A stretch of DNA of 39,373 nt from an uncultured Prevotellaceae bacterium (GTDB taxonomy: Bacteria; Bacteroidota; Bacteroidia; Bacteroidales; Bacteroidaceae), in NCBI GenBank assembly GCA_902761905.1, contig CACWMK010000024.1, positions 1-39,373 on the forward strand, given 5' to 3'. The position numbers were made by a program, and so were the translations under genes. The notes beneath the pieces were generated by a model. It worked only from the letters and a program-made list of their open reading frames with translations. It had not been told where the DNA came from and made no database searches. Positions 6,470 through 14,901 of this stretch are shown in pieces; the stretch's first letter is position 1, and every line of letters begins with the position of its first letter.

Positions 6470-8521
6470 ATGCTGGACAGATTGAATTTTAAACCTATAT
6501 ACAGGACTCATAAAGATTCTATAGAAAGGGATTTTTATATACCATGCTATACGGAAAGTGTTGAGCTATACAGGGCTGTCGGTTTCTTTTCTCTTCATTC
6601 TTTGACGTTGTCTATCGATGGGCTAATCCACTTTGTAGAAAAACATGGAAAGATAAAACTCATCTGCAATCCAGATCTGTCTATGACCGACGTCAAGATT
6701 ATAGATGCATGCATTAACATAGATGAGAATACTGTAATAGAGTCATTATTACGTTCCATACTTGGATGTCAGATATCTGATAGTGAGATAAGAAAACTTG
6801 ATGTTATCTGCAATATGATTGCTGAAGGAAAATTGGAAATCAAGGTAGCTTATCAACCCTTAGGCATCTTCCATGAGAAATTTGGAATCTTTGTTGATGA
6901 AAATAAAAATATGACCTATTTTAATGGGTCATTAAATGAAACAGCATCTGCTTTCTTACTAAATCAGGAAAGTATTACTGTCAGTTGCTCGTGGAAAAAT
7001 GAAGAGGTAAAACAGTTTATTAAAGACGAGCTTCAATATTTTAACAATTTGTGGGAAGATAAAGAGGAGACGGTCGTTATTATTGATTTTCCTGAGGCGG
7101 CAAAGAACCAGTTGCTAAAATGCTATAAAAAGAGTGAATCGTTAGAAGAAGCTGTTGATGCATATATTGTCTCTCGAAATGGTGGAAAAAAGAAAAAGCT
7201 GTATCCATATCAAGAAAGGGCAATTAATGAATTCTGTGAAAACACCTATCAGCATTTCTATGAGATGGCAACAGGTACAGGTAAGACTTTCACTTCTGTC
7301 AAAACGATCAAACGGCTTAAGGAAGAAACGAATGAGAAAATGTTTGTTGTGGTATGTGTGCCGCAGATAGATTTGCAAGTTCAATGGGAGGCTGCTTTAC
7401 GGGAAGATGGATATGACAAGATTTACCTTTTTGGAGGAAGCGGTTCTTCATTTGAAAAGACTATTGCAGAAGCAACAATTGATTATTATACAGACGATGA
7501 TGATGTTATATGCGTAGCGGTGTATGACACATTTTTCTCGAAAATGTGCTCTGAGATACGCAAGATTACGCCATTATTTCTTATCGTTGACGAAGCTCAT
7601 AATCTGACGAAGGGCAATCTGGCTGCATTAGTGAAGCTAAATCCTCAATACAAACTGGGGCTTAGTGCTACCATTCAACGTTTTAGCGAAAGCGAATCTG
7701 AAGCAATTGTTAGGTTCTTTACTGCTGGTGATACATTCTATTACGGAATTGAAGATGCTATAGAGAATGACTTCCTTTCGAAATATGAGTATCACCCCAT
7801 TTTCGTTCGACTCACAGAAGATGAGAATGACAAGTTCCAATTCAAGAGCAAGCTGCTTGCCCAGGAATTGAATAAGAAAGAACCAGATCCTGAAGTCGTT
7901 GATAAGCTTCGCAGAGAAAGGAGTCTTATTCTTAAGCAAGCTTCGGGGAAAGTAGAGAAACTAAGAGATCTTGCGGAAGAAGGATATAACTTTGTCAATT
8001 CTGTTGTCTATTGCGGACAAGGAAAAGATGACGAGGGAGAACTAATTATCGACTCAGTTACAAGGACTCTGTATGATAAAGGTATGGTTGTGTCACAATT
8101 TACCAGCAGGACTTTGAATCGAAAGAGGGTCTTGTATGAATTTGAACAGGGGTATTTTGATACCTTGGTAGCCATAAAGTGTTTTGACGAAGGTGTTGAT
8201 GTCCCTAAACTTGATAAAATATACATCATGGCCAGTGACAGTGCTCTGAGACAAACCGTTCAGCGACGAGGCCGTGTACTTCGTAAATGTAAAGAGAGTG
8301 GGAAGACGATAGCTTATATCTACGATATGGTTGTACTACCGGCAGTCGAGGCTGGTACTTATGGTAGTGATGGACTTCTTAAAATAGAGTTGGCAAGAGC
8401 TAAAGAATATAATAGGTTGGCATTGAACAAGGCTGCCAATGAGGATATTTTTAACAACATTGAAGATACTTATCATATAACAATAACTGAATCCCGAGAA
8501 TATGAATCAGAATCCAATTGA
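6470..8521 (+). CDS. PLD-family nuclease fused to SF2 (DEAH) helicase, restriction-type
   Basis: 683 aa. The N-terminal PLD domain has H135-E-K137 with a GSLNE motif (153-157), the HxK...GSxN signature of phospholipase-D-type nucleases. The helicase core follows: ATGTGKT (267-273), DEAH (374-377), the motif III-like LGLSAT, a second RecA lobe with FDEGVDVP, and motif VI QRRGR (598-602). Such fusions occur in restriction and defence loci, where the helicase moves on DNA and the PLD domain cuts it. Only one HKD motif is seen, so a dimer is likely needed for cleavage. It starts 4 bp after dam and overlaps the next small ORF by 20 bp. It is the best candidate restriction subunit. The domains are certain; the activity is inferred. 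Confidence 0.88.
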   Translation: MLDRLNFKPIYRTHKDSIERDFYIPCYTESVELYRAVGFFSLHSLTLSIDGLIHFVEKHGKIKLICNPDLSMTDVKIIDACINIDENTVIESLLRSILGCQISDSEIRKLDVICNMIAEGKLEIKVAYQPLGIFHEKFGIFVDENKNMTYFNGSLNETASAFLLNQESITVSCSWKNEEVKQFIKDELQYFNNLWEDKEETVVIIDFPEAAKNQLLKCYKKSESLEEAVDAYIVSRNGGKKKKLYPYQERAINEFCENTYQHFYEMATGTGKTFTSVKTIKRLKEETNEKMFVVVCVPQIDLQVQWEAALREDGYDKIYLFGGSGSSFEKTIAEATIDYYTDDDDVICVAVYDTFFSKMCSEIRKITPLFLIVDEAHNLTKGNLAALVKLNPQYKLGLSATIQRFSESESEAIVRFFTAGDTFYYGIEDAIENDFLSKYEYHPIFVRLTEDENDKFQFKSKLLAQELNKKEPDPEVVDKLRRERSLILKQASGKVEKLRDLAEEGYNFVNSVVYCGQGKDDEGELIIDSVTRTLYDKGMVVSQFTSRTLNRKRVLYEFEQGYFDTLVAIKCFDEGVDVPKLDKIYIMASDSALRQTVQRRGRVLRKCKESGKTIAYIYDMVVLPAVEAGTYGSDGLLKIELARAKEYNRLALNKAANEDIFNNIEDTYHITITESREYESESN

Positions 8522-8675
8522 AGACGTACTCGAAGAACTTCATTTTACAGAGGCTCAAAAAAAGGGTTTTTGGAAGTTCCTGAATTATGCTAAGACTTGT
8601 CAGGAAACCGGCAATAATAAGCAATTGAAATCACAACTTGAGGAAGTTGTGAGAAGTGTTGTTGAAAAAGAATAG
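8502..8675 (+). CDS. Small 57-aa acidic helical protein in the defence operon
   Basis: ATG at 8502 lies inside the end of the helicase gene (20-bp overlap) and the frame ends at TAG 8673-8675, 4 bp before the SMC ATPase start. The peptide begins MNQNPIEDVLEELHFTEAQK and ends VVRSVVEKE; it is predicted mostly helical. Its exact fit between two co-directional genes is the main evidence that it is real. It might be a small subunit of the helicase or SMC complex. No family recognised. Confidence 0.6.
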   Translation: MNQNPIEDVLEELHFTEAQKKGFWKFLNYAKTCQETGNNKQLKSQLEEVVRSVVEKE

Positions 8676-8679
8676 CCCT

Positions 8680-10764
8680 ATGAAAATCAATTATATAAAA
8701 TACCACAACTATCGTTGTTTTAAAGATGTGACTATAAAGTTTGACACAACAAAAAACAAGAATATATCTTTGGTGATGGGTGTCAATGGCTCAGGAAAAA
8801 CAGAGATGCTTTTCTCTTTCCAATGGGTGCTTTATGGTTTTAACTTTAAGAGTATGCGCGAGAAGGAAGAAACTCCTTACTCGTTAAACTCTGCCTTGCA
8901 TCATAAGTTAGAAGTTGATCGTCATGCAAACTCTGTAGATTGTTGGGTAGAACTATCTTTTACCAACAAAGGTACGGAGTATTTCATGAAGCGTACTGAA
9001 ACTTTTATGCGATTGAATGATAAGGTTACTTCGACCGAAAAAGTGGAGTTAAGCCATACCGAAGCTAACGGTGAACGAACAATTCCAGAAACAAATATGG
9101 ATGTTGTTGAGGAATTGTTATCAAGAATTATTCCAAAATCTATTTTGGAGGGAATAACATTCGACGGTGAGCGCATGAAAAAGCTAAATATTGTTGGAGA
9201 TCAATCGATTGAAACAATCAAGAATGTTATTTCGCTTGTCACCAATGAGAAACTTTTCGAGTTGTGTTCTGGTGAAATTAAGGATGTTAATGGTGACATA
9301 CGTAAGGAAAAGATGAGAATTAACCGTCAAGCCGGTAATGTCTCTGCCGAAGAACTTGAAAAAGAAATTGGAGAATTAGAAGATTCTATTGAAGAGAATG
9401 AAATAAGTCTTCATGGGATTGGGATAAACCAGGAAAAAGTTGAGAATAAGTTAGAAGAAATCTCTACTAAGTTGTCTGAACTGAAAGACGCCGAAGAATT
9501 GGAACAGAAACGTAAAGGTCTTGAGAGAGATCTTGAACGGGTTAAAAAGAGTTATGACCAAAATACAGATATCTTCTATAAAAGGTTATCGGACGGATAT
9601 GCATTAGTAACAGATCAATTGGTTGGTGACGTTAAACAATCTATAGAAAACGTTGATATTCCAGCTGGCCTAACTGTTGAGGCTGTAAAAAGCATTTTAA
9701 AACGTCCCAAATGTATCTGTGGTTGTGACATGACTACAGATGTTATCAAACATTTGACGGATATGTTATCAACACTTCCACCTGATAATATTAGTAGTAC
9801 ACTCTTGTATATGGCAAATCAGTTTGAGGGTGAGAAGAAGCGTACAGGCAAGTTGTTAAAAGAAGCATATAAAGCGATGAAAGATGATGAAGATGAAGTC
9901 GCTAATATAAAAGCTCAGTTAGCAGAAATTGCTCAGTCATTAGTAACAAATGTTTCTGAAACGATAAGGGAACTAGGTAAAGAACGTGATGAGCAACTAC
10001 AATTACAGGGACGCTTGAAACAAGACGAAGAACGGTGCAATAGAGAAAAACAGAGGGCAGAGAAAAGACTAAAGGAGGCTAAAGCAGAGTTAAAAGCCGC
10101 ATCTGGAAATCAGGAACAGCTAAAGGCCTTAAATGCCCAGCAAGAGTTACTAGATCTGTTCAAAAATGCAATTGAAAAAATAGGCGAACGTAATAGTGAA
10201 TTATCTCTCTTAAGTATCAATACCTATCTTTCAAAAGCATATACTTTATTGAGCGAAGATACTGGAAGAAGAATATACTTGTGTCAACATGAGAAAAAAG
10301 ACAAATATCGTCTTGTAACTTACGTAAAGAGTAAATACGATACGATGCTTACCACATGGACAAATAGTGGCGAGTTGAAAACCCTTCAAGATGAAGGTTT
10401 ATCTGAAAGTGAGATACATGAAAAGCTTGTTCTTAAAGTTGTCGAAGGTAAATCCACGGGACAGAGCAAAGTTAATTCACTTGCTTTTGCCAAAGCTATA
10501 TTGGATTACTCAAATGAGGATAGAACTACAGATAAGTTGAAAGTATCGCACGATTACCCTTTCCTTATAGACTCGCCCTTTACAGAATTAAGTGGTCAGA
10601 ACTTGGAGAATGTTGCAAAATACATTCACACTTTTGCTAATCAGATAATTCTGATGGCTGACGATAAGAGTTATGGTGGAGTCGCTTCTTTTGTTGCACC
10701 AGAAGTCTGTTCTAAGACAAAGCTACTCAAAAATGAAAATGAAAGTATAACTTATGTAAAATAA
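8680..10764 (+). CDS. DndD-like SMC/Rad50-type ATPase
   Basis: 694 aa from the ATG at 8680; a GTG at 8656 is a less likely start because it lies within the 57-aa ORF. Walker A is GVNGSGKT (34-41). A TFDGER motif (160-165) matches the FDGE(R/K) signature of DndD ATPases. Long coiled coils (about 195-300 and 410-490) flank a Cys cluster C345-I-C-G-C349 at the hairpin tip, like a zinc hook. Walker B is FLIDSP (628-633), with a D-loop region after it. DndD proteins act with phosphorothioation enzymes, but no dndA/B/C/E genes are seen here. Other SMC-type defence ATPases sense or bind foreign DNA. The two small genes follow at 7 bp and 3 bp gaps and may encode partners. Confidence 0.85.
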   Translation: MKINYIKYHNYRCFKDVTIKFDTTKNKNISLVMGVNGSGKTEMLFSFQWVLYGFNFKSMREKEETPYSLNSALHHKLEVDRHANSVDCWVELSFTNKGTEYFMKRTETFMRLNDKVTSTEKVELSHTEANGERTIPETNMDVVEELLSRIIPKSILEGITFDGERMKKLNIVGDQSIETIKNVISLVTNEKLFELCSGEIKDVNGDIRKEKMRINRQAGNVSAEELEKEIGELEDSIEENEISLHGIGINQEKVENKLEEISTKLSELKDAEELEQKRKGLERDLERVKKSYDQNTDIFYKRLSDGYALVTDQLVGDVKQSIENVDIPAGLTVEAVKSILKRPKCICGCDMTTDVIKHLTDMLSTLPPDNISSTLLYMANQFEGEKKRTGKLLKEAYKAMKDDEDEVANIKAQLAEIAQSLVTNVSETIRELGKERDEQLQLQGRLKQDEERCNREKQRAEKRLKEAKAELKAASGNQEQLKALNAQQELLDLFKNAIEKIGERNSELSLLSINTYLSKAYTLLSEDTGRRIYLCQHEKKDKYRLVTYVKSKYDTMLTTWTNSGELKTLQDEGLSESEIHEKLVLKVVEGKSTGQSKVNSLAFAKAILDYSNEDRTTDKLKVSHDYPFLIDSPFTELSGQNLENVAKYIHTFANQIILMADDKSYGGVASFVAPEVCSKTKLLKNENESITYVK

Positions 10765-10771
10765 AAACGAC

Positions 10772-11227
10772 ATGCCAATCAATATAGATACTACATACCG
10801 TATTAATCGCAATCTTGATCAAGAAGAAATGATGCGATATCTTTGGAGAGATTTAAGAGTGTTTAATGACTATCATCAAATCTTAGTAATATCGGCATTA
10901 ATCGGTTATGCAAACAATGCTTACGTTCCATTTGTAAATAAGGCAGAGCCTGTTCAGATTATTAATTTTGAAGACAGAGAAAAAGAGATAATTAATTTCC
11001 TAGCTTATTTAAAAGAGGGTAATCAGTCTATTTTGCAAGAAAGGTCGAAAGACGATCCTGACCGCAACAAAATGTATCAAGCATTTGAGTATTATGCTAA
11101 TGGCGGTTTCCCCATTTTATGCAAGAAACTTGGTATTGATTTTGCTGACAAAAGCAAGAATGACCGAAATACGGTCTTACTAAAGTATTATATGATGTTG
11201 GTTCAAAACGATCTAATGGATATTTAG
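10772..11227 (+). CDS. Hypothetical 151-aa protein, probable SMC-ATPase partner
   Basis: 151 aa, no family recognised. It is predicted mainly helical, with a hydrophobic stretch (HQILVISALIGYANNAY, about 35-51) too polar to be a membrane segment, and acidic and basic patches after it. No catalytic motif is visible. It starts 7 bp after the SMC ATPase and ends 3 bp before the next gene. Small helical or winged-helix partners commonly accompany SMC-type ATPases, so a subunit role is plausible but only inferred. DndE and DndB do not fit by length or motif as far as I can judge. Confidence 0.6.
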   Translation: MPINIDTTYRINRNLDQEEMMRYLWRDLRVFNDYHQILVISALIGYANNAYVPFVNKAEPVQIINFEDREKEIINFLAYLKEGNQSILQERSKDDPDRNKMYQAFEYYANGGFPILCKKLGIDFADKSKNDRNTVLLKYYMMLVQNDLMDI

Positions 11228-11230
11228 AAG

Positions 11231-11680
11231 ATGAAAAAGTTGCTCCCTCAGGCAAATACACTAGCTACGGTCATTCGGACGTTTAAACTCATTGGTAATA
11301 CAATGAATTGTACGTTGACAGATATAGCATCGTTTAATAATTTTGAGTTGCGTCAAGCATCTTATTATTCCAATGCTTGCTATTTTCTTGACCTTGTCGA
11401 TGAGAACCTGAAACTGACATCTATGGGTGAAGATATTATGTCAGACCCCAAAAACGCAAAGGTTAGAATTTACGAGTTAATCATCAAACATGAACTTATA
11501 GGTCAGTTATTTGCCAAAACTGCCTTATACCCCAAAAGAAAAGCGGTTAGAGATGGTAAAGAACTTGTGAGGTCACTTTATCCAGAATATGGGGAAGCAG
11601 TTATTGATCGACGTACCAAGTGCTTAATTGGGTGGTGTGAAGAAATATTGATTTATATTCGCAATTTCGAAAACAAGTAA
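11231..11680 (+). CDS. Winged-helix-like 149-aa protein
   Basis: 149 aa. The N-terminal half reads like a winged helix: helix-turn-helix around ATVIRTFKLIG, then a recognition-like helix ELRQASYYSNACYFLDLVD (about 40-58) and the wing LKLTSMGEDIM (about 61-71). The motif RQxxYYxxAxxFLxLV followed by LTxxG is common in DNA-binding domains of restriction-associated proteins. The C-terminal half is basic and helical. The stop is directly followed by the ATG of the sigma-like gene (11681), so the two are translationally coupled. It may be a DNA-binding partner of the SMC ATPase or of the sigma-like protein. Confidence 0.6.
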   Translation: MKKLLPQANTLATVIRTFKLIGNTMNCTLTDIASFNNFELRQASYYSNACYFLDLVDENLKLTSMGEDIMSDPKNAKVRIYELIIKHELIGQLFAKTALYPKRKAVRDGKELVRSLYPEYGEAVIDRRTKCLIGWCEEILIYIRNFENK

Positions 11681-13384
11681 ATGGATGATGTAAAGAGAAT
11701 ATATACGTTATTACTGCATAGTAATGGTCGAAAAGTTAGGGAGATTGCAAAAGAACTCGATTTGGACACTTACTATGTAGCAGAGATTATGTTCTCTGAA
11801 CAAAACATTCCATTTTGGTACTGTAATGAAAGCTCTCTGTGGTTTGCAAAGGAGGAGGCTATTCAGATAGATGATGTTGCAAAACCAAAGGAAGATAAAC
11901 TGATATCGCCAGTAACCGTTCCTAGAAAATATAATTTGACTAGATTTTTGGAGGGCAATGTAAGTGACTCCTTGAAAGAGTTCATTAAAAAAATCTCTTA
12001 TTATCGCGTTTATTCTGGTAGCGACTTAATAGAACTCATTAAACAGGCCAGAAAAGGAGATAAAAAAGCGTATGATTTGTTAGTAAAAAGCCATCAAAAA
12101 CTTGTGGCAGGTATAGCAGTCATGTATAAAAGGGATGGAGTTTCGTTGGAGGACTTAATCCAAGAAGGTAATATAGGCTTGATTAAAGCGATTGAAAAGT
12201 TTGATTATCGTAAATACAAGAATTTTATAGCGTATGCTAAAAGTTGGATATTGCAGTCGATCTCATCATCTATAGCTTATCTCCCTTATTCAATTAGACT
12301 GCCATTGAATCAACTGGCTTTATATAGAAAAATCAGCTCATTTGCGGATAAATATGAACAGGAACATGAATATCGCCCACCTGTGTATGATATAGAATCC
12401 AGCGTTCAGGATGATTTCGATAATGTTGCATTGTTATATAAATTGCCTGATGGATTGGAGAAGATGACGTGTGCTGTTGATGACATGGATAGTTATCAAG
12501 GCAACATGGCGCCTGCTGATGATGTTCTTGAGAAAGAATCTCTGAGTGAAGAACTTCGAGTATATCTGTATAAACTTAAATCTAGAGACAGGAAGATTGT
12601 TGAAGCTTTTTTTGGTATCGGTTCTGAAACTGGAGAAATGGATCTGAACGCTATTGCAGATCGTTTCGGATTGACACGTGAGAGAGTTAGGCAAATTGCT
12701 TGGAATTCAGTGAAGAATATGCGTGGTGAATCCTCTGCAGTTCAAGAAACTGTGAAAATCGGTGATATTCTAGATATAGAATCAAGAAAGGGACTCGGTG
12801 TTGTTCGAAATATAATTAAATCGAAGGGCTCTTCTGACATCCTTGTTTTAAAAATGAGTGATGGTACAATTGAAGAAGTAGTACAAGAAACAACTTCGTA
12901 TACGATAGTTAATGGAAAGAAAAAGAATAATCAAATTAATGACAATATACAAATAATCAAGGAAGATAATAAAGCAAAGGAAGAACGTCGTGAGGTCTCT
13001 AGTTATGACGGAGTAAAGATTGGTGACTGTTTAGAGGTTAGAAATCAGAAATGCGTGGTTAAGAAGGTTCTTGTGGCAAATGAAACTTCAAGATTGGTAA
13101 TTCAATTTGAGAGTGGAGTTTTAGATGTGATTCCTAACAATAAAATGTGGTATAAACTTTTAGTCAAAATGCCTACAACGAATAATGCCGGAGGGAGAGC
13201 GAAGGTGATGGCAATTAAACGTTCTGCACGAATCGGTGATATGATAAGATATGAAGGAATGAAATGTGTTGTAATAGAACGAAAAAACGAAAAAGGGTCT
13301 AAGAGGCTAATAGTAAAGTATGACGATGGAAAATTTGATAACTTGCTTGATAACCAGGAGAAATACAGAGTGCTTTTATCATGA
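11681..13384 (+). CDS. Sigma-70-like protein with N-terminal HTH and three C-terminal repeats
   Basis: 567 aa. An N-terminal HTH-like segment (about 1-60, REIAKELDLDTYYVAEIM) precedes sigma region 2 (about 127-200: LVAGIAVMYKRDGVSLEDLI, then QEGNIGLIKAIEKFDY and FIAYAKSWI). A shorter middle part follows, then region 4 (about 300-350: LNAIADRFGLTRERVRQIAW). After residue 355 come three repeats of about 50 residues, each opening with IGD plus a hydrophobic residue (starting near 358, 445 and 516) and each ending in a beta-rich stretch, probably small barrels. Ordinary housekeeping sigma factors lack such a tail. It overlaps the following methylase by 4 bp. It could direct RNA polymerase to the operon, or use sigma folds to bind DNA in the complex. 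Confidence 0.85.
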   Translation: MDDVKRIYTLLLHSNGRKVREIAKELDLDTYYVAEIMFSEQNIPFWYCNESSLWFAKEEAIQIDDVAKPKEDKLISPVTVPRKYNLTRFLEGNVSDSLKEFIKKISYYRVYSGSDLIELIKQARKGDKKAYDLLVKSHQKLVAGIAVMYKRDGVSLEDLIQEGNIGLIKAIEKFDYRKYKNFIAYAKSWILQSISSSIAYLPYSIRLPLNQLALYRKISSFADKYEQEHEYRPPVYDIESSVQDDFDNVALLYKLPDGLEKMTCAVDDMDSYQGNMAPADDVLEKESLSEELRVYLYKLKSRDRKIVEAFFGIGSETGEMDLNAIADRFGLTRERVRQIAWNSVKNMRGESSAVQETVKIGDILDIESRKGLGVVRNIIKSKGSSDILVLKMSDGTIEEVVQETTSYTIVNGKKKNNQINDNIQIIKEDNKAKEERREVSSYDGVKIGDCLEVRNQKCVVKKVLVANETSRLVIQFESGVLDVIPNNKMWYKLLVKMPTTNNAGGRAKVMAIKRSARIGDMIRYEGMKCVVIERKNEKGSKRLIVKYDDGKFDNLLDNQEKYRVLLS

Positions 13385-14631
13385 GTTCAACGTCTGCGTA
13401 TTATAAATCAGGAAACAGGGATTTTACCCTCGTTGAGGGTGATTGTGTGTCGGTGCTTGAAGCATTCGACTTTAAGTTTGATATGATATTTGCTGACCCT
13501 CCATACTTTCTAAGTAATGGCGGTATTAGCATTAGTAGTGGAAAGATTGTATGTGTAGATAAAGGACAATGGGACAAAGCACCTACGCCAGAGTTTATAA
13601 ACGAGTTTAACCATAAGTGGTTGTCTGCTTGCAAAGACAAGTTGAATGATAACGGTACCATTTGGATAAGTGGTACACAACACAATATATTTTCTGTGGC
13701 AAATCAACTGTCAGAACTCGGTTTTAAAATACTGAACGTTGTTACTTGGAATAAAACAGATCCACCTGAAAACATATCTCATCGAGTGCTCACACATTCT
13801 GCAGAGTATATTATCTGGGCTAAGAAATCTAAGCGCGCATACCATAAGTATAATTATGATTTGATGTGTCAAATTAATGGTGGCAAGCAGATGACGGATG
13901 TGTGGCGAATGCCTGCTGTCGCTAAATGGGAAAAATCATGCGGTAAACATCCAACTCAGAAACCATTGGGCTTGCTTGCTCGTATTATCATGGCTTCAAC
14001 AAAAGAAGGAGATTGGATTTTGGATCCGTTTAATGGTAGTGGGACAACTGGTATAGCTTCGTCTTTGTTTGGACGTAAATATCTAGGAATTGATAAGGAA
14101 TCTTCTTTCCTGGAAATTAGCAAAAAACGGAGAGAAGAATTGGAGGATGAAGAGGTAAGACTTGCATACAAGGAGAAAGTGTTGGTTGATTGTCATGGAG
14201 CTGGCCAAACTGAAAATCCTCGTCACGTATTGGTTGGCAGAATTGGTACGGAGGAACAATGGGAGTGGTTTGAGAAGTCTAATACATATATTCTACCGGT
14301 AAGCAAGATTATATCTATGCCAAAACTTCTTGGTACAGAATATGTGTTGGCTTTTCTTGGTAAGAACTCTAAACAAGCTCGTTTGTGCAAAATATCGACT
14401 CTAAAGCCGCAGTTGAAAACCAGAGAACAAATTGCCAGAATGGCATCACATAGTTCAAACTACAAACCCTCACGAGATAGTGCTTATTGGTTAATCCATT
14501 TGGAAAAACCGTTGGCAGAATATGATGGTAAACCATTTAACAAGTCGCGTGTTTTATCTGTCCAAGAAGAGCGTGGCGCTTATTGGATAAGAAATTTCGA
14601 GGACGTAATTAAGGCATTTGAAGTCGATTAG
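13381..14631 (+). CDS. DpnA-like (beta-class) DNA methyltransferase with C-terminal extension
   Basis: 416 aa. The catalytic motif ADPPYFLSNGG (DPPY 39-42) precedes the SAM motif DPFNGSGTTG (215-224), the beta-class order. GKHPTQKP lies just before the SAM motif. The segment FLSNGGISISSGK followed by a KGQWDK element resembles DpnA and related second methylases of GATC-type systems. The core ends near residue 265; about 150 extra residues (to 416) have no motif I know and could be target recognition or protein contact. It is the last gene of the operon, overlapping the sigma-like gene by ATGA. With dam it gives the locus two methylases. Confidence 0.88.
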   Translation: MSSTSAYYKSGNRDFTLVEGDCVSVLEAFDFKFDMIFADPPYFLSNGGISISSGKIVCVDKGQWDKAPTPEFINEFNHKWLSACKDKLNDNGTIWISGTQHNIFSVANQLSELGFKILNVVTWNKTDPPENISHRVLTHSAEYIIWAKKSKRAYHKYNYDLMCQINGGKQMTDVWRMPAVAKWEKSCGKHPTQKPLGLLARIIMASTKEGDWILDPFNGSGTTGIASSLFGRKYLGIDKESSFLEISKKRREELEDEEVRLAYKEKVLVDCHGAGQTENPRHVLVGRIGTEEQWEWFEKSNTYILPVSKIISMPKLLGTEYVLAFLGKNSKQARLCKISTLKPQLKTREQIARMASHSSNYKPSRDSAYWLIHLEKPLAEYDGKPFNKSRVLSVQEERGAYWIRNFEDVIKAFEVD

Positions 14632-14639
14632 AGCGTTAA

Positions 14640-14783
14640 TTAGCACTTTACCATTATTATAAAAATAGGAAAGCGAACATCACTGTGGGCTCTCCTACAC
14701 AATAATTTACTTAAAAAACTAAATTATAAATTGTATGTACGCCCTGCGCATCACTGCGAAGAAAGGACGCAATCAACCAATCG
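14640..14783 (-). ncRNA. Candidate minus-strand small RNA downstream of the methylase operon
   Basis: A minus-strand promoter, CTTG (14816-14819), a 20-nt spacer and TATCTTTG (14788-14795), would start RNA near 14783. The RNA folds a CGTCCT...AGGGCG stem with an inner CGCA-GTGA-TGCG hairpin (about 14738-14768). It ends at a stem AGGAGAGC (14690-14697) / GCTTTCCT (14668-14675) followed by ATTTTTAT. It converges on the 3' end of the methylase gene. Confidence 0.45.
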
Positions 14784-14901
14784 GGTGCAAAGATAATACA
14801 TTAGAAAGGCGATTGCAAGCTTTTTGGCGTTTTTATGCAACAAAATATCTAAAAGATATTAAATTCTAGGGGGTGCATCGAGTTTTGATGCACTTTTGTG
14901 T

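Noticed and set aside
8680-10764. A phosphorothioation (Dnd) system suggested by the DndD-like ATPase
   Set aside because: No cysteine desulfurase, DndB, DndC or DndE-like gene in the neighbourhood.
5521-14631. DISARM or BREX system
   Set aside because: No DUF1998 helicase (DrmA), DrmB, PglZ or BrxL-like protein; the PLD domain is fused to the helicase and the methylases are Dam and DpnA type.
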